From: Oscillospiraceae bacterium
GTDB lineage: Bacteria > Bacillota > Clostridia > Oscillospirales > Oscillospiraceae
Assembly (NCBI GenBank): GCA_020025595.1
Contig: JAHHRV010000029.1
Location: 1 to 14,921 of the forward strand
Direction: 5' to 3'
DNA length: 14,921 nt
Shown here piece by piece: positions 1 to 6,927 of the stretch; position 1 is the stretch's first letter; each line of letters opens with the position of its first letter. The notes beneath the pieces are model-generated. The model was given only the letters and a program-made list of their open reading frames with translations, did no database searches and was not told the origin of the DNA. The translations under genes were made by a program, and so were the position numbers.

Positions 1-8
1 CTCGAGCG

Positions 9-44
9 CTCAGATATATTATCATGCCCAGTTCCAAATGTCAA
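9..44 (-). promoter_or_regulatory. Leftward sigma-A promoter running off the window
   Basis: Read on the minus strand, a perfect -35 TTGACA (39-44) is followed after exactly 17 nt by TAATAT (16-21), so transcription should start near position 9 and proceed leftward out of the window. The spacing is ideal and the surrounding DNA is AT-rich. The gene it serves is not visible. Such a consensus promoter fits a stable RNA or a highly expressed housekeeping gene, but that is inference. Confidence 0.7.
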
Positions 45-228
45 GCACTTTTTCACATTTTTTGTAATTTATTTTTCAGGAGTTTGAAAATGGGCTATTA
101 CTGTTCCGCAATGGCGAACAAACGCTTTTCTCTTGTACATCTTATTAACTTATTTGCCCTTAAAAACCCGTTTTTAACGAAAAAGTTGCCCCATCCCGGT
201 ACTATTTTATGATACGCCGGTTCCGTGG
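45..228. other. AT-rich intergenic stretch without a gene
   Basis: Between the leftward promoter and the terminator of the pbp2 operon there is no reading frame with a credible ribosome binding site. The stretch is rich in A and T runs. A small AT palindrome (160-177, seven-base arms around CCCG) is visible, but there is no clear regulatory signal. Confidence 0.5.
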
Positions 229-266
229 TTAAAAAGTGCGCCCACCTCACATTCCGAGGCGGGCGC
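229..266 (-). terminator. Rho-independent terminator of the U32-maf-mreCD-pbp2 operon
   Basis: On the minus strand an 11-bp stem (arms 256-266 and 238-248, one G-U wobble) closes a 7-nt loop and is followed almost at once by a run of five T (235-231 in plus coordinates). It begins 11 nt beyond the pbp2 stop codon, so it ends the five-gene operon. Confidence 0.88.
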
Positions 267-277
267 AGCATCCGGCA

Positions 278-2347
278 TTAGCCAAGCCGGTTTTCGTATG
301 TTATTACATCACTTGCATCATCCACAGAGAAGTATGCATCCATGATCGGTTGTGCGATATTGGCCAGGTTACCGCCCTCGCCGCCCTTTTCCGCGTAGAC
401 CGCGATGGAGATCTCCGGATTCTCCATCGGCGCGAAACAGACAAAGGAACCGTTAGGAGATCCGCCGGAGCCGTGCTCGGCGGTACCGGTCTTTGCGCAC
501 ACATCCACTGTGTTATAGTCCCAGAAGTAGCCAGAGGCTGTACCCTCTGTTACAACCTTGCGCATACCTTCTACTACTATATCATGTGTTTCCGGCGACA
601 TCTGCACCGTGCTGAGGACCTTGGGGCTGTTTTCCCGGACAAGCTCTGAATAGTCAGCCGACACAATTCGGCTCAGGAAGGTGCAGGCATGGCGTGTGCC
701 GCCATTTGCGATGGTAGCGGTATAGCTTGCCATCTGCATGGGGGTAAATCTGTGATCGGACTGTCCAATGGCTGCCAGGACCTGGTCACCGGCAAACCAG
801 TTGCTGTCGATACCGTTATACAGTGCCGCCTTTGTTTCGGGGTTTGCTCTGTGTCCAATTTCCTCAGGAAGTTCCACTCCGGTGGGCTCGCCCAGGCCGT
901 AGGCCTTTACGAAAGGATCTGATGTATTGATAGACATCTCATCGCCGACTTCATAGAAGAAATAGTTACACGAATCCCGCAGCGCTTCATCTACGGTAAT
1001 GTAGCCGTGGGTCGTTCCCTTTCGGGCATAAATCAGACACATAGGACTCATGCCATCATACTTGGTAAAGACACCCTGGTCTTCAATTTGTGTATAACGG
1101 TCGATCACGCCGGTTTCCAGCGCAGCCGTAGCCATCGCCATCTTGAAAATAGAACCGGGAGGCTCCGGCAATTCCAGTGCACGGTTAATCAGCGGATTAA
1201 AATCCATCTTCAGGATCTCATTATAGTTTACATTAAACAGCGCAGGATCATAGGTGGGATAGGACGCACAGGCAAGCACTGCGCCGGTGTTGACATCCGT
1301 CACCACCACGGCACCGCCCTCTACATCGGCACCCAGGCCGCCATCTTTATAAATACCGCCCTGATCGCGCATACGCTGGAACAGCTCCGCCATGGAATCT
1401 TCCGCGATCGTCTGAAGATTCAGGTCAATGGTGGTTTCTACATTGTTTCCCGCCACCGGGTATTTGGTGTAGTATTCTGAAATGACATTGCCGTCCTGGT
1501 CAACGGTACGGGCAATCTGTCCGTCCGTACCCCGCAGCTCGTCTTCAAATGCCTTTTCAAATCCACTGGTGCCAACATAGGCATCCATCGCATAGCCCTT
1601 TTCCTTATATTCGGGCCAGTTTTCTGCATTGATCTGGCCCATTGTACCCAGAATGTGGGCAGCATACTTGGTGTTATACACTCGCCGTGTAGAAACTTCT
1701 GCATCAAGGCCGGGGATATTCAGCTCTGAAATCGCATTCAGCTCTTCATCGTTTACATTCTCAATAAAAATATAACTGGGCAGATTTGTAATATCCGCAC
1801 GAAGTGCCAGTTCATAACGCAGGCCCAGCACACCTCTTGCATCCTCATCGGACCAGTTTTCGGGGATCTTGCAGTATTTGCGCAGCTTCTCCATCAGTCG
1901 GGGTGCAGAGATATCCGAGTCGATCTCCATATAGCTCAGGTATTCCTTAAAATACCCCTGCCAGTTGACACTTTGCTGATCCAGCGTGTATTCATAGGGT
2001 CTGGTCTGGGAAATCGGGAAATGCTCGATATACTCGATTCCCTGATCCTTGCACATCTTCACCAGCTTCAGCAGGTTGCCGTTGGCATCGCTGCTGTTCA
2101 TCAGAACGAAGTTGTTGAACACCAGATTATAGGTAGCCTCGTTAGAGACCAGCACATTACCATTGCAGTCCAGGATATCTCCACGGGCCGCTTTCACCGT
2201 ATAGTAAGATGTATTGGTAGAGGAGTTCTCTACCACATTGCCGGTGCCCAGAATCTGCATCGAATACATCCGGACACTGTATATTCCCAGAATCACCGCA
2301 AAAATACCCAGCAGGGTAAATGCTCTGAAACGGCTTATTCTTTCCAT
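278..2347 (-). CDS. mrdA: Penicillin-binding protein 2 (class B transpeptidase of the elongasome)
   Basis: A 689-residue class B penicillin-binding protein that should form DD-crosslinks in lateral-wall peptidoglycan together with RodA and MreC/MreD. It has one N-terminal membrane anchor (about residues 9-30), a dimerisation/linker region and a C-terminal transpeptidase domain. All three active-site motifs are present: SIFK with the catalytic serine at 399, SCN at 459-461 and KTG at 619-621. An RGDILD motif near residues 55-60 marks the start of the PBP dimerisation domain. An extra stretch of roughly 100 residues (about 80-190) makes it somewhat longer than E. coli PBP2. The ATG start is supported by GGAGG 6 nt upstream. 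It overlaps mreD by 13 nt and is the last gene of the operon. The mreCD context argues for PBP2 (elongation) rather than a division or sporulation paralogue such as SpoVD. Confidence 0.93.
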   Translation of the reverse strand: MERISRFRAFTLLGIFAVILGIYSVRMYSMQILGTGNVVENSSTNTSYYTVKAARGDILDCNGNVLVSNEATYNLVFNNFVLMNSSDANGNLLKLVKMCKDQGIEYIEHFPISQTRPYEYTLDQQSVNWQGYFKEYLSYMEIDSDISAPRLMEKLRKYCKIPENWSDEDARGVLGLRYELALRADITNLPSYIFIENVNDEELNAISELNIPGLDAEVSTRRVYNTKYAAHILGTMGQINAENWPEYKEKGYAMDAYVGTSGFEKAFEDELRGTDGQIARTVDQDGNVISEYYTKYPVAGNNVETTIDLNLQTIAEDSMAELFQRMRDQGGIYKDGGLGADVEGGAVVVTDVNTGAVLACASYPTYDPALFNVNYNEILKMDFNPLINRALELPEPPGSIFKMAMATAALETGVIDRYTQIEDQGVFTKYDGMSPMCLIYARKGTTHGYITVDEALRDSCNYFFYEVGDEMSINTSDPFVKAYGLGEPTGVELPEEIGHRANPETKAALYNGIDSNWFAGDQVLAAIGQSDHRFTPMQMASYTATIANGGTRHACTFLSRIVSADYSELVRENSPKVLSTVQMSPETHDIVVEGMRKVVTEGTASGYFWDYNTVDVCAKTGTAEHGSGGSPNGSFVCFAPMENPEISIAVYAEKGGEGGNLANIAQPIMDAYFSVDDASDVITYENRLG

Positions 2348-2916
2348 GTTTCGCCTCCGATTTTACCAATGCACCGAATCAGGGGGTACAGCACAGGCAT
2401 CATCAGGATGCTGTATACAGATGTGAGCAGGAAAACCAGCACACGCTCCCAGTGCGTAACGCCCAATGCAGCGCCCACAACAAACACACCCATTTCATAC
2501 AACAGCAATGCCGCAGCACTGCACATCCACAAAGAGTCGAAACTGCGGCGCAGAAATTCCTCACGGAACACCGCTGCCACGCAGGCGCATACCGTCAGAA
2601 GCAAAATGCCATAGTTGCTGGGTCCGGTACCTGCAAATACATAAATCATCGATGTGACCAGCGCAAACACGCTGCCGGAATTGGAGCCTTCAAAGACCGC
2701 CACCAGAATCACAAATGCAGGGGTCAGGTCAATCACGCCGCCAAAAATGCGGTAGCGGCTGAGCATACTGTCCTGAATGACCAGAAGCGCCAGAAACAGC
2801 AGACTGTACAGGGTCCATTTCAGAATCTGCAGCCGTTCACTTTGGGGGATATACAATTTATTCAGAACATTGACGCCGTTGCGGTCAGGCTTAAATTGAT
2901 ATTTCCGTTTTGCCAT
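2335..2916 (-). CDS. mreD: Rod shape-determining protein MreD
   Basis: A small polytopic membrane protein of the elongasome, 193 residues from the preferred start. About six hydrophobic segments can be seen (roughly 31-48, 61-77, 80-97, 103-117, 129-150 and 158-182), as in the MreD family. Identity rests on this topology plus its position between mreC and pbp2, because MreD sequences diverge widely. The ATG at 2916 is chosen over an upstream TTG (2934) because a GGAG sits 7 nt before it and it falls just 4 nt after the mreC stop. The basic, hydrophilic N-terminal tail of about 30 residues before the first membrane helix is longer than in many MreD proteins. The 3' end overlaps pbp2 by 13 nt, suggesting translational coupling. 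Confidence 0.88.
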   Translation of the reverse strand: MAKRKYQFKPDRNGVNVLNKLYIPQSERLQILKWTLYSLLFLALLVIQDSMLSRYRIFGGVIDLTPAFVILVAVFEGSNSGSVFALVTSMIYVFAGTGPSNYGILLLTVCACVAAVFREEFLRRSFDSLWMCSAAALLLYEMGVFVVGAALGVTHWERVLVFLLTSVYSILMMPVLYPLIRCIGKIGGETWKE

Positions 2917-2920
2917 AGCA

Positions 2921-3751
2921 TTACTCCGTTGCAAACTCTGTCAGCACGAAGACCTGCTCCAATGCGCCCAGATCTGCCGCCGGCTCAAGAATTGCGAATT
3001 TCGCCACGCCGGTTTCGTCGAATCCGGCATCCACCACATAGCCCAGAACCAGATCTCTGGGGTAAACGGTAGAACCTGCGGTGACAACCTGGTCGTTGTT
3101 TCGCACCACAGAATTGGAAGGCAGATAGTTCATGCGCAGCATATCCTCCTGACCGGTGGCGTAGCCGCCCTGGACCATGCCGTTATAGCCGGAAGAAGCG
3201 ATGGTCGCAGAAATCTCCAGAGAAGAGTCCAGCACGGACTTAAACACCGAATAACCCACGCCTACTTCTGTAATCAGGCCAACAACTTCCTGATTGGCGG
3301 TCACCACGCACTGACCCACCTTAATGCCGGAACGGGCATCTTTGTTAATGGTGTAGGTGCTGGACCAGTCACTGGAGTTCCAGCCGATGACATTGGCATC
3401 CACCAGCTTGAAATCCTCGTGCTGTTCCTGCATCTCGGTCACCGCACGCAGACGCTGGTTTTCGCGGGCCAGAGCATCGGCCGCACGGGCATCATCCTGC
3501 ATATCGGCAATGGTCTGCTTTAATTCTGCATTTTCTGCCACCAGTGTCTCGTACCGGAAGGCATAGCTGTAAAGATGCTCCGCCTGGGTGATCATTGCGT
3601 TGGCACCTGCACGCAGAGGCGTCAGGACGCTCTTTACCACAATTCCCGGCACATCCACATTCAGCGCACTTGCCGCCACCGTCAGGCCGACGGTCAGCAG
3701 GAATGCGATGATGATCACGGTTTTTACCCGACCACTGAAAATTCGCTTCAT
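2921..3751 (-). CDS. mreC: Rod shape-determining protein MreC
   Basis: A 276-residue bitopic protein that bridges the cytoskeletal side of the elongasome to PBP2 outside the membrane. It has a short basic N-terminus, one membrane helix (about residues 11-29), a coiled coil (about 60-112, with ENAELKQ and ARENQRLR heptad-like stretches) and a C-terminal beta-barrel domain containing the family-typical VVTANQEVVGLI and GVGYS segments. The length matches MreC of Firmicutes. The ATG overlaps the maf stop codon in an ATGA arrangement, with GGAGG 7 nt upstream, so translation is probably coupled. No mreB lies beside it in this window, although mreB often precedes mreC. Confidence 0.94.
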   Translation of the reverse strand: MKRIFSGRVKTVIIIAFLLTVGLTVAASALNVDVPGIVVKSVLTPLRAGANAMITQAEHLYSYAFRYETLVAENAELKQTIADMQDDARAADALARENQRLRAVTEMQEQHEDFKLVDANVIGWNSSDWSSTYTINKDARSGIKVGQCVVTANQEVVGLITEVGVGYSVFKSVLDSSLEISATIASSGYNGMVQGGYATGQEDMLRMNYLPSNSVVRNNDQVVTAGSTVYPRDLVLGYVVDAGFDETGVAKFAILEPAADLGALEQVFVLTEFATE

Positions 3752-4323
3752 TTTGTTTCCTCCAGAATCGGCAGCCCCAGACTGCGCAGGATCATGGTCA
3801 GCCGGCAGATGGGCAGACCCATTACATTATAATAATCTCCCTCGATGCCGGTAATGAACAGAGCCGCACCGCCCTGAATTCCATAGGAGCCGGCCTTGTC
3901 CATGGGATCTCCCGTGGCAATATACGCCCGGATCTCCTGCTGTGTCAGCTCCCGGAAGTGGATCTTCGTGACCTCGGTGGTGGTGATCATCTCATCCCCC
4001 CGAAGCACTGTCATTCCGGTCATCACCTGATGATCCCGTCCTGACAGCATAGACAGCATCCGGAATGCATCCTCTGTATCCTTGGGCTTTCCCAGAACCT
4101 TGTCACCGCAGACCACAATGGTATCCGCCGCCACAACCACATCGTCATTTTCCCGGGGTACCGCCAGCGCCTTTTTCCGGCTGACTCTTGCCACCTCGTC
4201 AAAGGGCAGCTTCTCCGGGTCCATAGTTTCGTCAATATCTGCCACCCGGACCACAAAGTCCAGGCCTGTCAATCCCAGCAGCTCCCGTCTTCTGGGAGAT
4301 TGGGATGCTAAAATCACTTGCAT
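3748..4323 (-). CDS. maf: Maf-family nucleoside triphosphate pyrophosphatase (dTTP/UTP type)
   Basis: A 191-residue cytoplasmic house-cleaning enzyme predicted to hydrolyse dTTP, UTP and modified pyrimidine nucleotides to monophosphates. It starts with the hallmark SQSPRRRELL (residues 7-16). It also carries AADTIV with the likely catalytic Asp67, GKPKDTEDA (78-86), GSYGIQG (145-151) and a conserved EGDYYNVMGLP (161-171). SQSPRR is the form seen in the YhdE/B. subtilis Maf subgroup rather than the m7GTP-specific YceF subgroup. The start at 4323 is chosen because AAAGGA precedes it and the protein then begins with the conserved motif; the 22-codon upstream extension lacks family similarity and overlaps the U32 gene. 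It lies directly upstream of mreC, a common Firmicute arrangement that ties it to growth and division control. Confidence 0.94.
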   Translation of the reverse strand: MQVILASQSPRRRELLGLTGLDFVVRVADIDETMDPEKLPFDEVARVSRKKALAVPRENDDVVVAADTIVVCGDKVLGKPKDTEDAFRMLSMLSGRDHQVMTGMTVLRGDEMITTTEVTKIHFRELTQQEIRAYIATGDPMDKAGSYGIQGGAALFITGIEGDYYNVMGLPICRLTMILRSLGLPILEETK

Positions 4324-4339
4324 GAAAACGATCCTTTCC

Positions 4340-6421
4340 TTAATCCAGTCCCCGCAGGTACAGGCCTCTTGTGCAGGCACCCGGGTCAAAGGCAGTGCAC
4401 TGGGTGTAATCTCTCAGCACACGGTCCACTTCCTGCCGGTTTTCGGTGGTGAAATACAGCCGCAGGCCCCACAGACCCAGCCGCTGCAGATCATCCTGCC
4501 GGTCCAGCATACTCAGCTTCTTGCCGTTGAGCAGCACACTGCGGCAGGAATTGCCGTCTTTGATGATGGGGAATTCTGCGCCGGTCTTGTCCACCAGCTT
4601 GTTGGAGCCCTGATTGCAGGTGCATCCGCCGGAGCGGTTTTTGATGATGCAGTTTTCCGTGACCATCAGCGGCATTCTGCCATAAGCCATCAGTTCTGTA
4701 TCGATGGGCTTGCTCACATCCCGAATCTGGGGCAGAGTCATTTCAAAGCTCAGCATAGCAGAGCGGAATTCCAGCTCCTTCACCACATCCATAGAACGGG
4801 AATTGAATACATTCAGGCCGAAATCGCCACGCAGCGCAAATCCGCACTCCCGTACAGGGATCAAAAGGCCCAGATTGCCCACCAGAGCCTCCCGGATTCC
4901 CAGAGTTCGGATCTGACGCAGGCAGTTCTTCATTGCCTCCATCTCGTTGTCATGGACGATTCGGGGCAGCACCACCGCAATGTTCTGGCTGGCGCTCAGA
5001 TCCTTGAAATACTGCATATCCTCCAGAATCACATGGATGGGCACATACAGAACCGCCGGCTTCATTTTCAGCAGCCGTCCGGTGATCTGCTCCCGGGTGG
5101 TGACCTGAGCGGTCATCTCCGGAACATCCCGGCGACCGAACACCGTGGGGATTCTGCGGGGGCGGTTCAGCTTGACGCCGTCTCTGCGTGCCCGCAGTGC
5201 TGTCAGCTGATTCAGTACCTCCCGGCGCATACCGTTGATGGCAGAGGCCGAAAGAGTCAGTCCCGGCTCGATTCGAGCCTGAACATCCGTACAGCGGAAC
5301 GGCGTGCCGCCGGTTTTTGCCAGACGGGCAGCCAGCGCATCCTGTGTCAGTTCCAGATTCCGGGCAGCCTCCGGCACAGGGCCTTCGGTTTTGCACACAT
5401 TGCCCTGAGGGTCTTCTACTGCAAGCTGACTTCCTTCCGGAGTAACCAGCGCATAAAAGCGCACATTCACAAGACCGTTTTCCACGGCCTCATAGCTCTC
5501 TCTTGCCTTCTGCAGCCACTTGGGGTCTTCCTTCTTGTCCTCGCGGATGCCGAACATCTCCGGGCCGATCCTGCCCGTGTAGTAACCGTCGGTAAAGCCC
5601 TGGCGGTTAAATGCATTCATCAGTGCCGCCATCATGGGCCGGGTCACATTGCCCTCGTTCAGAGCCTGACGGTACACGCTTGTCACCGTCGCCACATACT
5701 CAGGCTTCTTCATCCGGCCTTCCAGCTTCAGCGATGCAACGCCCATATTCTCCAGATCCTTCACATAGTGGACCAGACAGTTGTCCTTCAGGCTCAGCGG
5801 ATACTTCTGCTCGCTGCGGCCGAAGCCGTAGCTCTGACGGCAGGGCTGGGCGCATCTGCCCCGGTTGCCGCTGCGGCCGCCGATGGCTGCGGACAGATAG
5901 CACTGTCCGGAATAGCACATACATAGTGCGCCGTGGCCGAATACTTCGATTTCAATGGGAGAATTGGCGCAGATATAGCGGATCTCCTCCCGGCTCAGTT
6001 CCCGGCTGAGCACCACCCGGCTCATGCCCCAGGCTGCGCACAGCAGCACTCCGGGCAGAGAATGTACGGTCAGCTGGGTAGAACCGTGAATGGCAACGGA
6101 GGGTGCAATCCGCTTGCACAGCTCCACAACACCCAGATCCTGAACAATAAAAGCATCCACACCGGCAGTTGCTGCCTGGCGGATCAAATTCACACAATCA
6201 TCCATTTCCCGGTCTGTAACCAAGGTATTCACGGTCAGATGGACCTGAACGCCACGGACATGGCAGTATTTTACCGCCTCCTCCAGGGTCTGGATGGTAA
6301 AGTTTTTGGCACTCTGGCGGGCATTAAAGGTGCCGCAGCCCAGATACACCGCATCCGCGCCATTCTGTACTGCTGCACGCAGGGCTTCCATAGACCCCGC
6401 CGGGGCTAATAATTCCAACAT
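4340..6421 (-). CDS. U32 peptidase-family protein, RlhA-like (Fe-S RNA hydroxylation type)
   Basis: A 693-residue member of the U32 family, of the long architecture with an N-terminal U32 barrel, a central collagenase-like DUF3656 region and a C-terminal U32-like segment. The N-terminal half starts with ELLAPAGS and contains the family signature around FGHGALC, with Cys167, Cys169, Cys174, Cys190 and Cys194 available for an Fe-S cluster. KLEGRMKKPEYVA follows near residue 232, and Cys591, Cys600 and Cys602 lie in the C-terminal part. In E. coli, a protein of this architecture (RlhA, about 650 residues) hydroxylates C2501 of 23S rRNA using prephenate and iron-linked pathways; TrhP is the tRNA counterpart. 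Function here is assigned by family only, and the peptidase name is historical. GGAG lies 9 nt before the ATG. It heads the operon, 16 nt upstream of maf. Confidence 0.87.
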   Translation of the reverse strand: MLELLAPAGSMEALRAAVQNGADAVYLGCGTFNARQSAKNFTIQTLEEAVKYCHVRGVQVHLTVNTLVTDREMDDCVNLIRQAATAGVDAFIVQDLGVVELCKRIAPSVAIHGSTQLTVHSLPGVLLCAAWGMSRVVLSRELSREEIRYICANSPIEIEVFGHGALCMCYSGQCYLSAAIGGRSGNRGRCAQPCRQSYGFGRSEQKYPLSLKDNCLVHYVKDLENMGVASLKLEGRMKKPEYVATVTSVYRQALNEGNVTRPMMAALMNAFNRQGFTDGYYTGRIGPEMFGIREDKKEDPKWLQKARESYEAVENGLVNVRFYALVTPEGSQLAVEDPQGNVCKTEGPVPEAARNLELTQDALAARLAKTGGTPFRCTDVQARIEPGLTLSASAINGMRREVLNQLTALRARRDGVKLNRPRRIPTVFGRRDVPEMTAQVTTREQITGRLLKMKPAVLYVPIHVILEDMQYFKDLSASQNIAVVLPRIVHDNEMEAMKNCLRQIRTLGIREALVGNLGLLIPVRECGFALRGDFGLNVFNSRSMDVVKELEFRSAMLSFEMTLPQIRDVSKPIDTELMAYGRMPLMVTENCIIKNRSGGCTCNQGSNKLVDKTGAEFPIIKDGNSCRSVLLNGKKLSMLDRQDDLQRLGLWGLRLYFTTENRQEVDRVLRDYTQCTAFDPGACTRGLYLRGLD

Positions 6422-6447
6422 AACTTATCGCTCCATTTTGATATACT

Positions 6448-6463
6448 TGGAGACATTATAACA
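6448..6463 (-). promoter_or_regulatory. Extended -10 promoter of the U32-maf-mreCD-pbp2 operon
   Basis: On the minus strand the sequence TGTTATAAT (6463-6455) is a perfect extended -10 element. The -35 position 17 nt upstream is poor (TGGAAC), as is usual when the TG extension is present. Transcription would start near 6448, giving a leader of about 27 nt before the U32 ATG. Confidence 0.7.
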
Positions 6464-6554
6464 TACATTCCGGGATCGTTCCAGTAGCTATCCCTTAATT
6501 TTCAAAAAAGTTCAAAAATGCAGGAACTATCCAATCGAACCCCGGAATATGTAT
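6461..6554. repeat. Long-range inverted repeat upstream of the U32 operon
   Basis: The arm ATACATTCCGGG (6463-6474) is mirrored by CCCGGAATATGTAT (6541-6554), separated by 66 nt. Apart from a 2-nt insertion the arms are complementary, and a few further bases inward (ATCG against CGAA) pair partly. The left arm lies in the spacer between the -35 and -10 regions of the leftward promoter. It could be a pair of protein-binding half-sites or chance, and the role is unknown. Confidence 0.4.
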
Positions 6555-6629
6555 CTTTGAAATCACGCAGTTTGATATATCTAACAGCCCTGAGTGTATT
6601 TTCTTCACGAAAAATCCCATGGCAGAGTG

Positions 6630-6658
6630 TTGCAATTGGATATGGCCTGTGCTATCAT
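6630..6658 (+). promoter_or_regulatory. Promoter of the feoAB operon
   Basis: A -35 TTGCAA (6630-6635) and -10 TATCAT (6653-6658) are separated by 17 nt and point toward feoA. Transcription would start near 6665, giving a leader of about 30 nt that contains the AGGAGG site for feoA. Confidence 0.65.
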
Positions 6659-6677
6659 TGTTAGATGTTACTAACTA
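6658..6677. promoter_or_regulatory. Candidate iron-repressor operator at the feo transcription start
   Basis: A dyad, TTGTTAG-ATGTTA-CTAACTA, with 7-nt arms carrying one mismatch, sits immediately after the -10 element and covers the expected start site. The TTAG/CTAA half-sites resemble those bound by DtxR/IdeR-family iron regulators more than the GATAAT-rich Fur box. The position suits a repressor. The regulator is inferred, not seen. Confidence 0.45.
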
Positions 6678-6696
6678 AGCATCTTAGGAGGGTTCT

Positions 6697-6927
6697 ATGA
6701 CATTAGATCAGCTAAAACCCGGTCAGGCCGGCATCATCAGCGCAGTTGGCGGAGAGGGGCCTCTGCGACTGCGGCTGCTGGACATGGGAATCATTCCCGG
6801 CACTCGGGTTCAGGTACAAAAGATTGCCCCCATGGGCGACCCTATTCAGATTCAGCTTCGAGGCTACGAGCTGACCCTGCGTCTGGAAGACGCATCCCGA
6901 ATCCAGCTGCAGGAGGTGGCGAAATGA
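6697..6927 (+). CDS. feoA: Ferrous iron transport accessory protein FeoA
   Basis: A 76-residue cytoplasmic SH3-like protein that assists the FeoB Fe(II) transporter, perhaps by contacting its G domain. The whole length matches the FeoA fold: L-x-x-L-x-P-G-x-x-G at the N-terminus, the conserved RLRLLDMGIIPGTRV core (about residues 24-38) and a C-terminal strand (QIQLRGYELTLRLEDA) typical of the family. AGGAGGG lies 4-5 nt before the ATG. The stop overlaps the feoB start in an ATGA arrangement, so the two products are probably made in a coupled way. A promoter and a candidate iron-responsive operator lie upstream. Confidence 0.95.
   Translation: MTLDQLKPGQAGIISAVGGEGPLRLRLLDMGIIPGTRVQVQKIAPMGDPIQIQLRGYELTLRLEDASRIQLQEVAK

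Noticed and set aside
160..177. AT palindrome TTAAAAA-CCCG-TTTTTAA as a terminator
   Set aside because: The stem is only A-T pairs and no gene ends there; the real operon terminator is at 229-266.
4082..5926. Very long open frame (614 codons) on the plus strand opposite the U32 and maf genes
   Set aside because: The opposite strand encodes clear Maf and U32 proteins with conserved motifs and ribosome binding sites. The plus-strand product is rich in His, Gln and Ala with no recognisable domain, as expected for an antisense shadow.
6422..6696. Riboswitch or T-box leader in the U32/feo intergenic region
   Set aside because: Both leaders are only about 30 nt from their promoters, there is no terminator hairpin before either gene, and no T-box or known riboswitch core is recognisable.
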